From NCBI GenBank assembly GCA_001724265.1, contig MEDY01000046.1:46428-110427 (forward strand): a stretch of 64,000 bases of DNA. The letters run 5' to 3'. Positions within the stretch are counted from its first letter, which is position 1. Every line of letters begins with the position of its first letter. Of the stretch, positions 23,562 to 32,060 are shown one piece after another. A program made the translations under genes and the position numbers. Source of the DNA: Rhizaria sp. SCN 62-66. Taxonomy: Eukaryota; Rhizaria, unplaced. Below the pieces are notes generated by a model. It was given only the letters and a program-made list of their open reading frames with translations, had not been told where the DNA came from and ran no database searches.

Positions 23562-24869
23562 TTAAAGCTTTGCAGCAACAAACCCAGCGGCGGCGGCGTC
23601 GCCCTTGCTGCTGAGCGCTGCGATGCCGGGCATGGGCTTGCCCTCAAGCAACTCTAGTGTGGCACCGCCGCCAGTGGACACGTGGGTCACGAGGGACGTG
23701 ACGCAGAACTTCTTGCCTGCAGACGCGGTGTCGCCGCCGCCGAGGATCGACACGGCGCCATTGAGCATGGTAGCGGCCGCCACAGCCTGCAGCAGCCGCT
23801 GCGTGCCCGCTGAGAAGGCCGGGAACTCAAACACGCCGCACGGCCCGTTCATGATGATGGTCTTGGCGCGCCAGGCGACCTGCGCAAACGCGGCCGACGT
23901 CGCGGGCCCGTGGTCGAGCCCCATGAGCGCGTCGGCGATCCCGCCCGCGGCCTCGGAGGCCTCGCCCACTGCGGCGTCGGGGCCGAACTTGTCGCCCGTG
24001 ATGAAGTCCACGGGGAGGTGGATCTTGACGCCCTTGGCGGCGGCCTTGGCCATAATGCGCGGGACAAGCTCCGCGCCCTTGGCGTCAAAGAGGGACTTGC
24101 CGATGGGCATGTTGGACAGCACCTTCTTGAACGTGAAGGCCATGCCGCCCGAGATGATCATTTCGTCAACCTTATCGAGCAGGTTCTCGATCAGCTGGAT
24201 CTTGTCCTCGACTTTGGCGCCGCCCAGGATCGCCAGGAACGGGCGCTGTGGCGTGTCGAGCGCCTTGGAGAAGGCGGCAAGCTCCTTGGCAATGAGCAGA
24301 CCGGCGGCCTTGACCGGGAGGTTGACGCCGACCATGGACGAGTGCGCGCGGTGCGCCGTGCCGAACGCGTCGGACACAAACACGTCGCCGAGCTTGCTGA
24401 GGGACGCGCGGAAGGCGGCGATGGCGGCCTTGTCGGCCTTGACCTTCTTGCCATCGGCATCCTTGCCCTTGCCTTCCTCCTCGGCGTAGAAGCGGACGTT
24501 CTCGAGCAGGATCACGGAGCCGGGGGCCGGGTTGGCGCAGGCCGCCTCGACCTCGGCGCCGACGCAGTCCGAGAGGAAGATCACCTTGCGGCCGCCACCG
24601 AGCAGCGACTCAAGCACGGGTACCACGGGGCGCAGGGAGAACTTGGCGTTCTTGCGGCCCTCGGGGCGGCCGAGGTGGGACATGAGGATGACAGCCTTGG
24701 CGCCGTTGTCAAGGCAGTGCTTGATGGTGGGCATGGAAGCCGCGACACGCTTGGGGTCCTTGACGGCGCCAGTAGCCTTGTCCAGAGGCACATTGAAGTC
24801 AACGCGGATAAGAACGCGCTTACCCTTGACATTGACGTCCTTAACGGAGAGCTTGTTAGAGAAAGACAT
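23562..24869 (-). CDS. PGK: Phosphoglycerate kinase with a C-terminal AKL
   Basis: Glycolytic enzyme interconverting 1,3-bisphosphoglycerate plus ADP and 3-phosphoglycerate plus ATP. At 435 aa it is complete, single-exon, with stop TAA. It has the N-terminal [17 protein letters not shown] and RVDFNVP, MSHLGRP with substrate-binding residues, [18 protein letters not shown] near residue 214, the hinge and nucleotide-site signature GGGDTASA near 376, and the C-terminal [18 protein letters not shown]. The N-terminus resembles animal and fungal cytosolic enzymes. The usual family end (IAALS) is followed by about 15 extra residues ending in AKL, which fits a PTS1 peroxisomal signal. It shares a 486-bp divergent spacer with the RbfA-like gene. 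The enzyme identity is certain; the organelle location is inferred. Confidence 0.97.
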   Translation of the reverse strand: MSFSNKLSVKDVNVKGKRVLIRVDFNVPLDKATGAVKDPKRVAASMPTIKHCLDNGAKAVILMSHLGRPEGRKNAKFSLRPVVPVLESLLGGGRKVIFLSDCVGAEVEAACANPAPGSVILLENVRFYAEEEGKGKDADGKKVKADKAAIAAFRASLSKLGDVFVSDAFGTAHRAHSSMVGVNLPVKAAGLLIAKELAAFSKALDTPQRPFLAILGGAKVEDKIQLIENLLDKVDEMIISGGMAFTFKKVLSNMPIGKSLFDAKGAELVPRIMAKAAAKGVKIHLPVDFITGDKFGPDAAVGEASEAAGGIADALMGLDHGPATSAAFAQVAWRAKTIIMNGPCGVFEFPAFSAGTQRLLQAVAAATMLNGAVSILGGGDTASAGKKFCVTSLVTHVSTGGGATLELLEGKPMPGIAALSSKGDAAAAGFVAAKL

Positions 24870-25355
24870 CTCGCTAGTGGATCATAACAGGTAGAAGAGA
24901 AGGAAACAGGGTAGATATCAGTATGGGTCTTGGACGAATGCATCAAGGAGTTCAGAAGGCGATACATGGTAGCTAGATTGTGACAGATAATAGATACTAT
25001 ATATTTGAGTCCAGTTCTACCTGGATTTCATAGTTTTATGCACATGGACGATGCTAAAATGGGACTTGGAAAGACTGAAAACTGTTGCTTGTCCGAGTGT
25101 TCGGTTGCCGCCACGATCGACCAGCAACCGGCAAGCACGCCAAAAGACCGCACATTTGAAACACATCCATCTCTCTGTTACTTCCGTCAACAAGCATGAC
25201 GACCAAATTGTGCAAATTTAACTTACGTCTTCTATCTCTTTCAAACAGACATACTTTACTACAGCTCTAACTCCCTCTATACTCCTTGTACACCGCAACC
25301 TTATTTTTTCATATAGGAGTTCGACACCAACTCCGCACCACAGCGACCTGGTCCA
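24870..25355. promoter_or_regulatory. Divergent promoter region between PGK and the RbfA-like gene, 486 bp
   Basis: AT-richer spacer between two divergent genes, so it must drive both. Pyrimidine-rich stretches ending in AG lie shortly before each ATG (for example TTTTTTCATATAG about 40 bp before the plus-strand start), which could be 5'-UTR intron acceptors. No core promoter motif could be called. Confidence 0.45.
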
Positions 25356-27968
25356 ATGTTACGTGCAGGTCCTGTCCCGATCTCCGCAGCTGCTGCTGCG
25401 GCGCGCGCGACGCTACCAACGGTGACTTCTTCCGCGCAGCGCGTGTTCTCGAGCAACCGCCGCTTCGAGCGTCTGATGCAGATCCGCCACGACATAGCAC
25501 GCGGAGGCCGCAAGCACCTATCGCGACGCGCCGAGCGCGAAGAGTACGAGTCGACTGCGGGCATTGTCTCCGCGCTGCACGAAGGCGCGCGGCCCGACGC
25601 TTCGCCGCAGCAGATCCAGCAGCTCACGCGCCGCAGCATGGCGCAGCTCGAGGAGGTCGGCGGGCTCCACGGTCCGCAGCGTCTGCCCTCGGCCGGCAGC
25701 GTCCAGCGCGAGCAGATGCGCCTTGCCGTGAACTCGTTAGTTCACACGGGTGACACCGAGAACCTTTCGGCTGCAATCCGCTTCCTCAACGGCACGCTGG
25801 GCCCCGGCGACGCACGCCTGCGGGACCACGCTGCCGCCGCGCTCCAGCTCTCCGACCTCTCCACCGAGGCGCTCTCCAACGCCAAGGGCGGCGTGAAGCG
25901 CATCGCGGCGCGCAACACTGCGCTTGCCGCCGTCGTTAAACGGTCCCCGGACCTTGCGGCGCGGCTGGAAGCGTCCGCGGACAAGCGCGAGAGCGACCGG
26001 ATAGCGCTGATCCAGGATCCGCGGCACGCGGGCGTGGGTATGGACTCCGGCGACCGGTTTGACGAGCAGGCCGTGATGACGGAGCAGCTCCAGGTCGGCT
26101 CCGCAGTCAACATGAACGACGAGACGCGCGAAAAGTACGTCGGCCGCGTCTCGAGTCGCCGATTCAACGCGATCCAGACCGTTGCGCAGGCCGCGTCCAA
26201 CGTGCTGACGCAGCGCCAGATGTCTCCAGCCAAGCGCGCGATGGTGCGCGTGCCAGTCCCGCATACACTGCCCAAGCACGTACGCGAGCGCATGCACCAG
26301 CGGCCGCGCTTTGTGCCCGTTGGCTACGTTGACCTGTACGAGCTCGACTTCGCCATCACGCGGGTGCACGTGACGCAGGACATGTCGCACGCCGTCATCT
26401 ACTGGACCGCTCCAGGCCTGGTCGACCCTGTGGCCGACGCAGACGTGGCGCACATGGACATGGACATGGGTGCGACCGTGGTCGCGAACCGGCGCCTGGG
26501 GACGGTGACGCCATACTATGCGGCGCACTACGAGCGTCAGTTAGGGCTCGCGGCACATGGCGCGCTCGCCATGCTCCCGGGTCCCGCCCACGCGCCCGCC
26601 GAGCAGGCTGCGGCGGGCGCGCCGCAGACCCAGGCCGCCGCGCTGGGCTCCGCGGTGGACGGCGTCGAGGTGTTCACCACAGCTGACGCCGGCGGGGCCG
26701 GCAAGACGCCTCTGCCCGGGACCTCACGGGAGCAGCAGCTGCGCCCACGATTCCGCGGTCTGGCTGTGCACGGTTCCGTCGACCTGCCGGACCCGCGCCG
26801 CGCGCCGCACGTCTTTGGGCTGCTCCCGGGGCCCGTGCCCGCGCAGTTTGCCGGCCGCCGCGGCGCGCCCGCCGCCGCCAAAGGCTCCGGCAGCGCCATC
26901 ACGGGGCAGGTGCGCAAGCTCGTGCGCATGCAAACGGCCAAGTACCTCAACGCCGCGCTGCCCGCGATCCGCTGGCGCGTCGGCGAGTGGCTCGGGTACC
27001 GGTACGTGCCTTCGGTCAAGTGGGAGTTTGACGACCAGCTGTCGCGAGCGAAGCTTCGTGCACGGACCGTTGGCGCGGCGCTGCAGGAGCAGCTGCGCGC
27101 GCAGGATGAGGACGCTGGACTCACGCTTGAGCAGTTGCAGCGCCGCGCCGCCGCGGACAAGCGCGCCGAAGCCCGCCGCGCCAAGGACGAGGGCGATCTC
27201 AACGAGCTGTACCAGCGCGGCGAGAACCCGCTGTTCCGCGGCAAGGTGCGCCCGCTTGAGGCCGCTGACCTGCCCATGTCTCTGCTCTTTTCGGAGGTCA
27301 AGGACCCGGCGATGCGCGGGCGGCTGGCGCGCGAGGAGCGCGAGCGGCGCGCGCGCGCCGAGCAGGAGGACATGCGGCTGCGGATGATGGAGGCCGCGGG
27401 GATGCGCGGCACGCGGACACAGGCTAAGGGGAACCTGGCGCATGCGACACTGAGCAACGTCGCCAGCGCTGACCAGTACGCGGCCGAGGCGGACGCTTGG
27501 AACGAGAACGACGACGCCGTGGATGACGGCTGGGTGAGTGACATCGCTCTCGGCAGTGATATGGACAGTGCCAACGCTGGTGCTGCTGCCGCTGGCCGTT
27601 GTGGTAACGGTGACTGGACGCTGAACCCCGCTGCGCGCGCGCTGCGTGCAGAGCTCGACGCCGAGGAAGCCGCTGCCAACGATCTTAGCGGTAACTACAA
27701 CGACGACGTCGGCGCCAGTGTGACGCGCTTCAGTGACCTCTCTGACAAGGGCACGCTCGACTTCCTGGCCGCGTTCAAACAGCGCATCCAGAGCAACGTT
27801 GCCGCCGGCGCGGGGCTTGACGACGGGCTCGGTCACGGCGGCCGCAACAGTATGAACGCCAACACTCTGGAGGAGGAGGCTGATATGTACGAAGACGAGT
27901 TTGACGCTGCGGAAGACGACGGTTATGCGTACAATGAGCCGCCCCAGGCACCGCAACGCAAGCGTTGA
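25356..27968 (+). CDS. RBFA: Mitochondrial RbfA-like ribosome-binding factor with a large internal insertion
   Basis: 870 aa, stop TGA. The first ~35 residues are rich in Arg, Ala and Ser with no acidic residue, as in a mitochondrial leader. The RbfA fold (KH-type, binds small-subunit rRNA during maturation) appears in two halves. The first is at about 297-355, ending in DFAITRVHVTQDMSHAVIYW. The second is at about 517-573 (TAKYLNAALPAIRWRVGEWL, then GYRYVPSVKWEFDDQLSRA). The intervening ~160 residues are Ala/Gly/Pro-rich and absent from bacterial RbfA, which is about 130 aa in total. Residues 573-870 are charged and helical, ending in acidic low complexity. The next gene is a peptidyl-tRNA hydrolase, also an organelle-type translation factor. 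The call rests on motif spacing read by eye; the N-terminal 290 residues are unassigned. Confidence 0.7.
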   Translation: MLRAGPVPISAAAAAARATLPTVTSSAQRVFSSNRRFERLMQIRHDIARGGRKHLSRRAEREEYESTAGIVSALHEGARPDASPQQIQQLTRRSMAQLEEVGGLHGPQRLPSAGSVQREQMRLAVNSLVHTGDTENLSAAIRFLNGTLGPGDARLRDHAAAALQLSDLSTEALSNAKGGVKRIAARNTALAAVVKRSPDLAARLEASADKRESDRIALIQDPRHAGVGMDSGDRFDEQAVMTEQLQVGSAVNMNDETREKYVGRVSSRRFNAIQTVAQAASNVLTQRQMSPAKRAMVRVPVPHTLPKHVRERMHQRPRFVPVGYVDLYELDFAITRVHVTQDMSHAVIYWTAPGLVDPVADADVAHMDMDMGATVVANRRLGTVTPYYAAHYERQLGLAAHGALAMLPGPAHAPAEQAAAGAPQTQAAALGSAVDGVEVFTTADAGGAGKTPLPGTSREQQLRPRFRGLAVHGSVDLPDPRRAPHVFGLLPGPVPAQFAGRRGAPAAAKGSGSAITGQVRKLVRMQTAKYLNAALPAIRWRVGEWLGYRYVPSVKWEFDDQLSRAKLRARTVGAALQEQLRAQDEDAGLTLEQLQRRAAADKRAEARRAKDEGDLNELYQRGENPLFRGKVRPLEAADLPMSLLFSEVKDPAMRGRLAREERERRARAEQEDMRLRMMEAAGMRGTRTQAKGNLAHATLSNVASADQYAAEADAWNENDDAVDDGWVSDIALGSDMDSANAGAAAAGRCGNGDWTLNPAARALRAELDAEEAAANDLSGNYNDDVGASVTRFSDLSDKGTLDFLAAFKQRIQSNVAAGAGLDDGLGHGGRNSMNANTLEEEADMYEDEFDAAEDDGYAYNEPPQAPQRKR

Positions 27969-28219
27969 AGAATCCTGCAATGTTGCGACGCAGCAAACCT
28001 TATTTAATAATCGATGATGTGGTCTTATGTATTGACTGGGCCGATGAATTTGCCGTTGTGTTATGTGAAATACAATAACAAAAGAACATGCTTTGCCGTT
28101 CAGATATAAAGTATTGATCAATCAAGATTAAGAAACTATGTAACGTTTGATTTAGTAAAGATGAGCCAACTGTAATAACACGAGATGCTATCAGACGATG
28201 ACCGAGTGACATGCGGAGT

Positions 28220-29570
28220 TCAAGCAACGGTGGCCCGCACATGCACATGTGAGTCGGCACTCTCAGCAGCGACACCGCCGGCACGACTCACGGTCGCAGC
28301 AATAGAGTGTGCAGCCGCCGCAGCGCCGCTCTTCTCATCGTCGCCAGTACTTTTCACTTCAGTGTCCTTGCTCGCAACTTGCGCACACGCGGATGCGGAC
28401 GTGGGTGCTGTGGGCACAGTTTTGAGCAACGGAAGCGCCAGCCCCGGGGCCAGTGACGCGTGCATTGCACTGAGCGGCATTGCTGAAAGAGACGACGAAT
28501 GTGCATGCGAAAGCGACGGCGAGTCAGCGACAGCTGCGATCGGGCTGCTGTCACTGGCACTCGCGCTCGCGCTTGCAGCTGACTCAGCGGCGTCGCGCGA
28601 CTTAACTTCCTCGCCGTCCACAGCACGATCCCGGGGTCCCCAAGGCTTGCCTTGCTTCTTCTTCTTCAGCTGATCAGCGCCGGTGAGCTTGTCTAGCGCG
28701 ACCGCGGCCGCGTTGGGGTTGCTGTTAAACACGCCGCGCATGACCGCAGCGGTGTCGTCCGCGTTGGCATTGCGTTTGCTGACGTGGGCGCGCAGAACGA
28801 GCGGCAGCACGGCGTCCACGCGGCGCAGCCCTTCGCGCTGCTCAGGGGTGAAGGGCGAGAGCACGTAGTCGCCGATGTCGGCGTTGGCGGCCGCTGGACG
28901 GCTGATGCCGACGCGGATGCGCACGAAAGGAGAGTTGTTGCCCAGCACTTGAAGACAGTCGCGGATGCCGTTTTGACCTACGAAACAAACAGAGACAACA
29001 TTATACTGTTAATAAGACATTAACGTTAAGAAATTAAGTCATACACTCGAATGAAATTGCAAGTTGACCCAAGACCGTGGTTGTGTTCGTACCATTAGCA
29101 GATCCGCTGTTGCGGACCTTAACTTGACCGATGGGGATCTCGAGATCGTCATGCACAACAATGAGATTCGAATGCGGAACCCCAAGGCGGTCTGACAGTG
29201 CGCGCACGGCGCGGCCACTGAGGTTCATGTATGTCTCAGGGTTGGCGAGTGTGACGCGCGTGCTGTCGAGCACGAGCGCGTCTGAGTAGGAGCACGACGC
29301 GCCGGAGTGCACCAGCGGGGCCTTCCAGGCGCGCGCGAGGTGGGCGACGAAGTCGCGGCCAACGTTGTGACGGGTGCCGTTGTATTTCGCGTCCTTGTTA
29401 CCAAGACCGAAAATGATATAGTGATCAGAGCTGGACGACGCGGCAGTCGCGAAAGGACGGCTCTCGGTTGACCCGAGTGAGACGACGAGACCGAGAGCTT
29501 GGTTCGCAACAGAGCGGCGGCACCGCTTGACTATACCAAAAAGGGAACTGCAAGGGGAACTACGGCGCAT
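28220..29570 (-). CDS. PTH1: Peptidyl-tRNA hydrolase (Pth family), two exons, probably mitochondrial
   Basis: Cleaves peptidyl-tRNA released from stalled ribosomes. Exons are 29570-29093 and 28977-28220: 411 aa, stop TGA. I chose the ATG at 29570 because it opens an Arg-rich leader (MRRSSPCSSLFGIVKRCRRS) typical of mitochondrial import; an upstream ATG gives an unlikely extension. The Pth core starts with YIIFGLGNKDAKYNGTRHNVG, whose His (residue 68) matches the catalytic His of bacterial Pth. NPETYMNLSG and HDDLEIP (Asp near 141, the second catalytic residue) follow. Splicing restores SANGQNGIRD, the family's glycine-rich N-G motif. After YVLSPF and a short helix, about 150 residues of Ala/Ser-rich low complexity are not part of the family. 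Convergent with the RbfA-like gene; divergent from the membrane-protein gene, 237 bp away. Confidence 0.93.
28978..29092 (-). other. Intron of the peptidyl-tRNA hydrolase gene, 115 bp, phase 1
   Basis: The donor is GTACGA after the first base of a Gly codon (SAN-G) and the acceptor is TTCGTAG before the remaining two bases and QNGIRD. The join rebuilds a conserved Pth motif, so both sites are well supported. Confidence 0.9.
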
Positions 29571-29807
29571 TTTGTTCCTCGAATGAATTTGCAACCTGAC
29601 GTTGTCTTTGTCGAGAACGCCAATGACAAAACTTATCCACCACGAACACCATCTTGACCGCAGCGTCCACCACATGCTGATTGTGGTAGAACAAATAAAT
29701 AAGTGCATTATAAGCCTAAACTCCGTCATCTCGCATTGATGTAACGATATCTGATACATTATATGCAACTATATTGAGTTTTAAATTTCCGGTTTTGCAA
29801 AACTCTC
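29571..29807. promoter_or_regulatory. Divergent promoter spacer, 237 bp
   Basis: Lies between the divergently transcribed peptidyl-tRNA hydrolase and membrane-protein genes. It is AT-rich; no specific element can be called by eye. Confidence 0.4.
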
Positions 29808-31480
29808 ATGTATCCTCTCATTGCGTCCCGCCGGTATGCACTGCTGACACACACTCCGCTGCCTTGTCGCACTTTCTGTACGTTGCAGGTTATGAAACAA
29901 ACACCAGCTCCTCATGCAGACCGCATTGAGTCTCGCAAGGCCCGGGAGAACGCTTCCAACTCATACCCGCCATGGTTTCCCTACATGGTCATATCTATCG
30001 TTGTCGCACTCCTCTCTCCGGTATGCCACCAATGCTTTCGCTCTTGAACGCTGACATGACCTCTTCCTCCGATAAGCCGCAGTTATTTCGCATGCATACA
30101 TGAAACGATGAGCTCTGTACGTATTTTTAGTATGTAATTATCTAATCCTTCTCTATTTTTTCTTACGCATGCGATATATAGGTTCTCCTGGCTCGCTTCG
30201 GCATGCCCCCGATGTCGATCCTCGACGTCTCCGAGCCCGGAACCGACCTCAAGATCCGCGAGCTTCTTACCTCTGGCGCGCCCGCGGCCGTGTTCTGCGC
30301 CGACGCCGTGGACACACGCCTGTCCGAGTCGCTGCAGGCCGCGCAGTCGACTCTGATCAAGAACGTCACCGCGACTATGATCGACTGCACCGCGATGCTG
30401 CCCAGCACGTCGCTGACCGTGCTGGAGCGCGTCGGCCTCGTCGCCATCGACGGAACCGCGCCCTCGGCCTTCCACACGACGAACCGCGGCGACGGTTTGA
30501 CGCGGTTTGTGCCGTTTCCGGAGCAGCTGTTCCCCGTGAACGCGAGTGTGTCGCCGCTCATCTCCGCGTTGCGGCTGCTGCGCCACGTCTCCAACGCCAA
30601 CGAAATCGACGTTCCCATCATTAGCGGCAGTGGTCAGGCAAACACGCGGTTACCGACTCAGACGCAAACTGAAGGCAAGGCCCAGGTCCAGAGTGTTGCG
30701 GCGAGCAGTCTTACTCAGGCCCAGAGTTCGTTCAACGCGTGCATTGCGCGCCCGGCCTGCGTCGTGTTCCTTACAGAGACCCCCTCGGCGCCCGCCGCTG
30801 CCGACGTCACCAGCGCCGACGCCACACCCGCCGCTGAACACGCCTCAGTGCTCGCCCGCGCCGCCCGGCGCTACCGCGGCGTGGCTTTCGTCACGGTCGA
30901 CGCGCGCGCGATGCGACTTGACTTCCCGCAGGCTGCTGTCGACCCCGCGCTCGTCGAGGACACCGACGTCGCTGCTGTGAAGACGCGCCCGTACGTGCTG
31001 CCTGCGCTTGAGCTCAAGGCCACCGCGACGACGGGTGGCGATGCTGCGACTGGTGCCTCGAGTGCAAGTGTAAGCTCACAGTCAGGGCCCAGGCTCCTTG
31101 CGTTCCGCTCGATCCTGCGCGCCGCGCCTGCGTCAAAGTCATCCAGTGCTGCAGCTGCCGTGCGCAGCGCCGGATCGCTGGTGACTGTGACGCCGCTGGC
31201 GTCGGCGTTCCCGGCCACGCGCGGTGACTTCGAGACACTGGATCTTTTCCTCCGTTCCGTATACGGGCCTGCGAACTTAGGACTGCTGACCACGCTCGAC
31301 GCCGCGCGCGTGGCCGACACCAACACGATGCTGCTGCTTGACCAGCCGCCCGCAGCGACAGGGACTGAGGGCGCGGATCTGCGTGCGCGGGCTGCGGCAA
31401 GGCGCGCCGCGGGCAAGAGCAACGTGGGGGAGGCGGTCGCGCTCGCGGGACCCCCGACGCTCGCGCTCAAAACGGCGTGA
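29808..31480 (+). CDS. Single-pass membrane protein of unknown function, two exons
   Basis: Exons 29808-30020 and 30182-31480 give 503 aa, stop TGA. I do not recognise the family. The N-terminus is basic (MYPLIASRRYALL); a second Met (MKQTPAP, residue 29) is an alternative start. One hydrophobic segment (MVISIVVALLSPVLLARFGM) is rebuilt across the splice junction. The rest is an Ala/Ser/Thr-rich soluble part with two stretches that alternate hydrophobic strands (APAAVFCADAV...VTATMIDCTAML; FVTVDARAMRL), faintly like thioredoxin folds but without a CxxC active site. The C-terminus is basic and low complexity. Neighbours are organelle translation genes, which together with the basic leader hints at a mitochondrial membrane; this is an inference only. 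Confidence 0.7.
30021..30181 (+). other. Intron of the membrane-protein gene, 161 bp, phase 0
   Basis: The donor is GTATGC after VALLSP; a CTAAT branch-like site lies about 35 nt before the acceptor GATATATAG, which precedes VLLARFGM. The intron is AT-rich, and splicing completes the hydrophobic helix. Confidence 0.85.
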
Positions 31481-32060
31481 GATATTTCGGCACGAAAGGA
31501 CTGTCCTCAATGTGATGTGGCAAGGTGTATTTATGGGGTCTGTACGTGTCTAACTTTTATGCGGGACCTATGAGGGGCCAGATCCCGGTCGCAAATCGAA
31601 AATCCGTGACTTCAGGCACGTGTACAAGGACTAAACAGATTAATTTATTAACTTCCGGAGAATAAACTCTGATTCATACTCAGTAATTGTTGTTTTTGTT
31701 GCATTATCGTTTGTTGATAGTCTCATATTGTGTCATATGTGTCGCTACCTCGTGTTGCTGGCTGAATCCAGCTAACTCGGCTCCTCGTCCAAACCAACAA
31801 AACAGCTACGAACAACTCATGAGACAAGCTATTTAAAACGTTCAAATGTATTTGTGTTTTGTTCCCCGTATAGAAACCTGCTCCTACAAAATCATATAAT
31901 TTTTTGTCACCATATTTACTCGCTATTTTCAATTGTATTATCACTCAAAGTTGTGCGTATCTCACTGACCACTGTCTCGCGTTACCACTTCCTATCAAAG
32001 GCTAACCCACTGCATAGTAGTCGGTTCACAAGGATTTAACGTGTGTTCAACGACGAAGCA
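31481..32060. other. Intergenic region upstream of the giant AAA+ gene, 580 bp
   Basis: AT-rich. An AATAAA at 31661-31666 may serve polyadenylation of the upstream gene. A CTAAC near 32002 and the sequence ATGTAG at 32061 could be a branch site and acceptor, so an unseen 5' exon of the giant gene may lie here. No RNA gene seen. Confidence 0.5.

Noticed and set aside
22882-23614. Small ORFs in the spacer between the RCR ligase and PGK genes
   Set aside because: AT-rich, non-start-supported, no hydrophobic or motif pattern; expected by chance.
23605-24887. Two plus-strand ORFs (294 and 325 aa) opposite PGK
   Set aside because: Antisense shadows of a GC-rich, highly conserved gene; no domain pattern.
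25300-25325. Spliced-leader trans-splicing acceptors before the ATGs
   Set aside because: Pyrimidine tracts ending in AG occur, but 5'-UTR introns explain them equally well, and no leader sequence is visible.
26537-28121. Long antisense ORFs (380 and 465 aa) opposite the RbfA-like gene
   Set aside because: GC-rich shadow frames with Ser/Arg/Ala-biased composition and no motif; the plus strand carries the recognisable gene.
28220-29570. Two separate genes for the two halves of the peptidyl-tRNA hydrolase
   Set aside because: A phase-1 GT-AG intron joins them and restores the conserved SANGQNGIRD motif.
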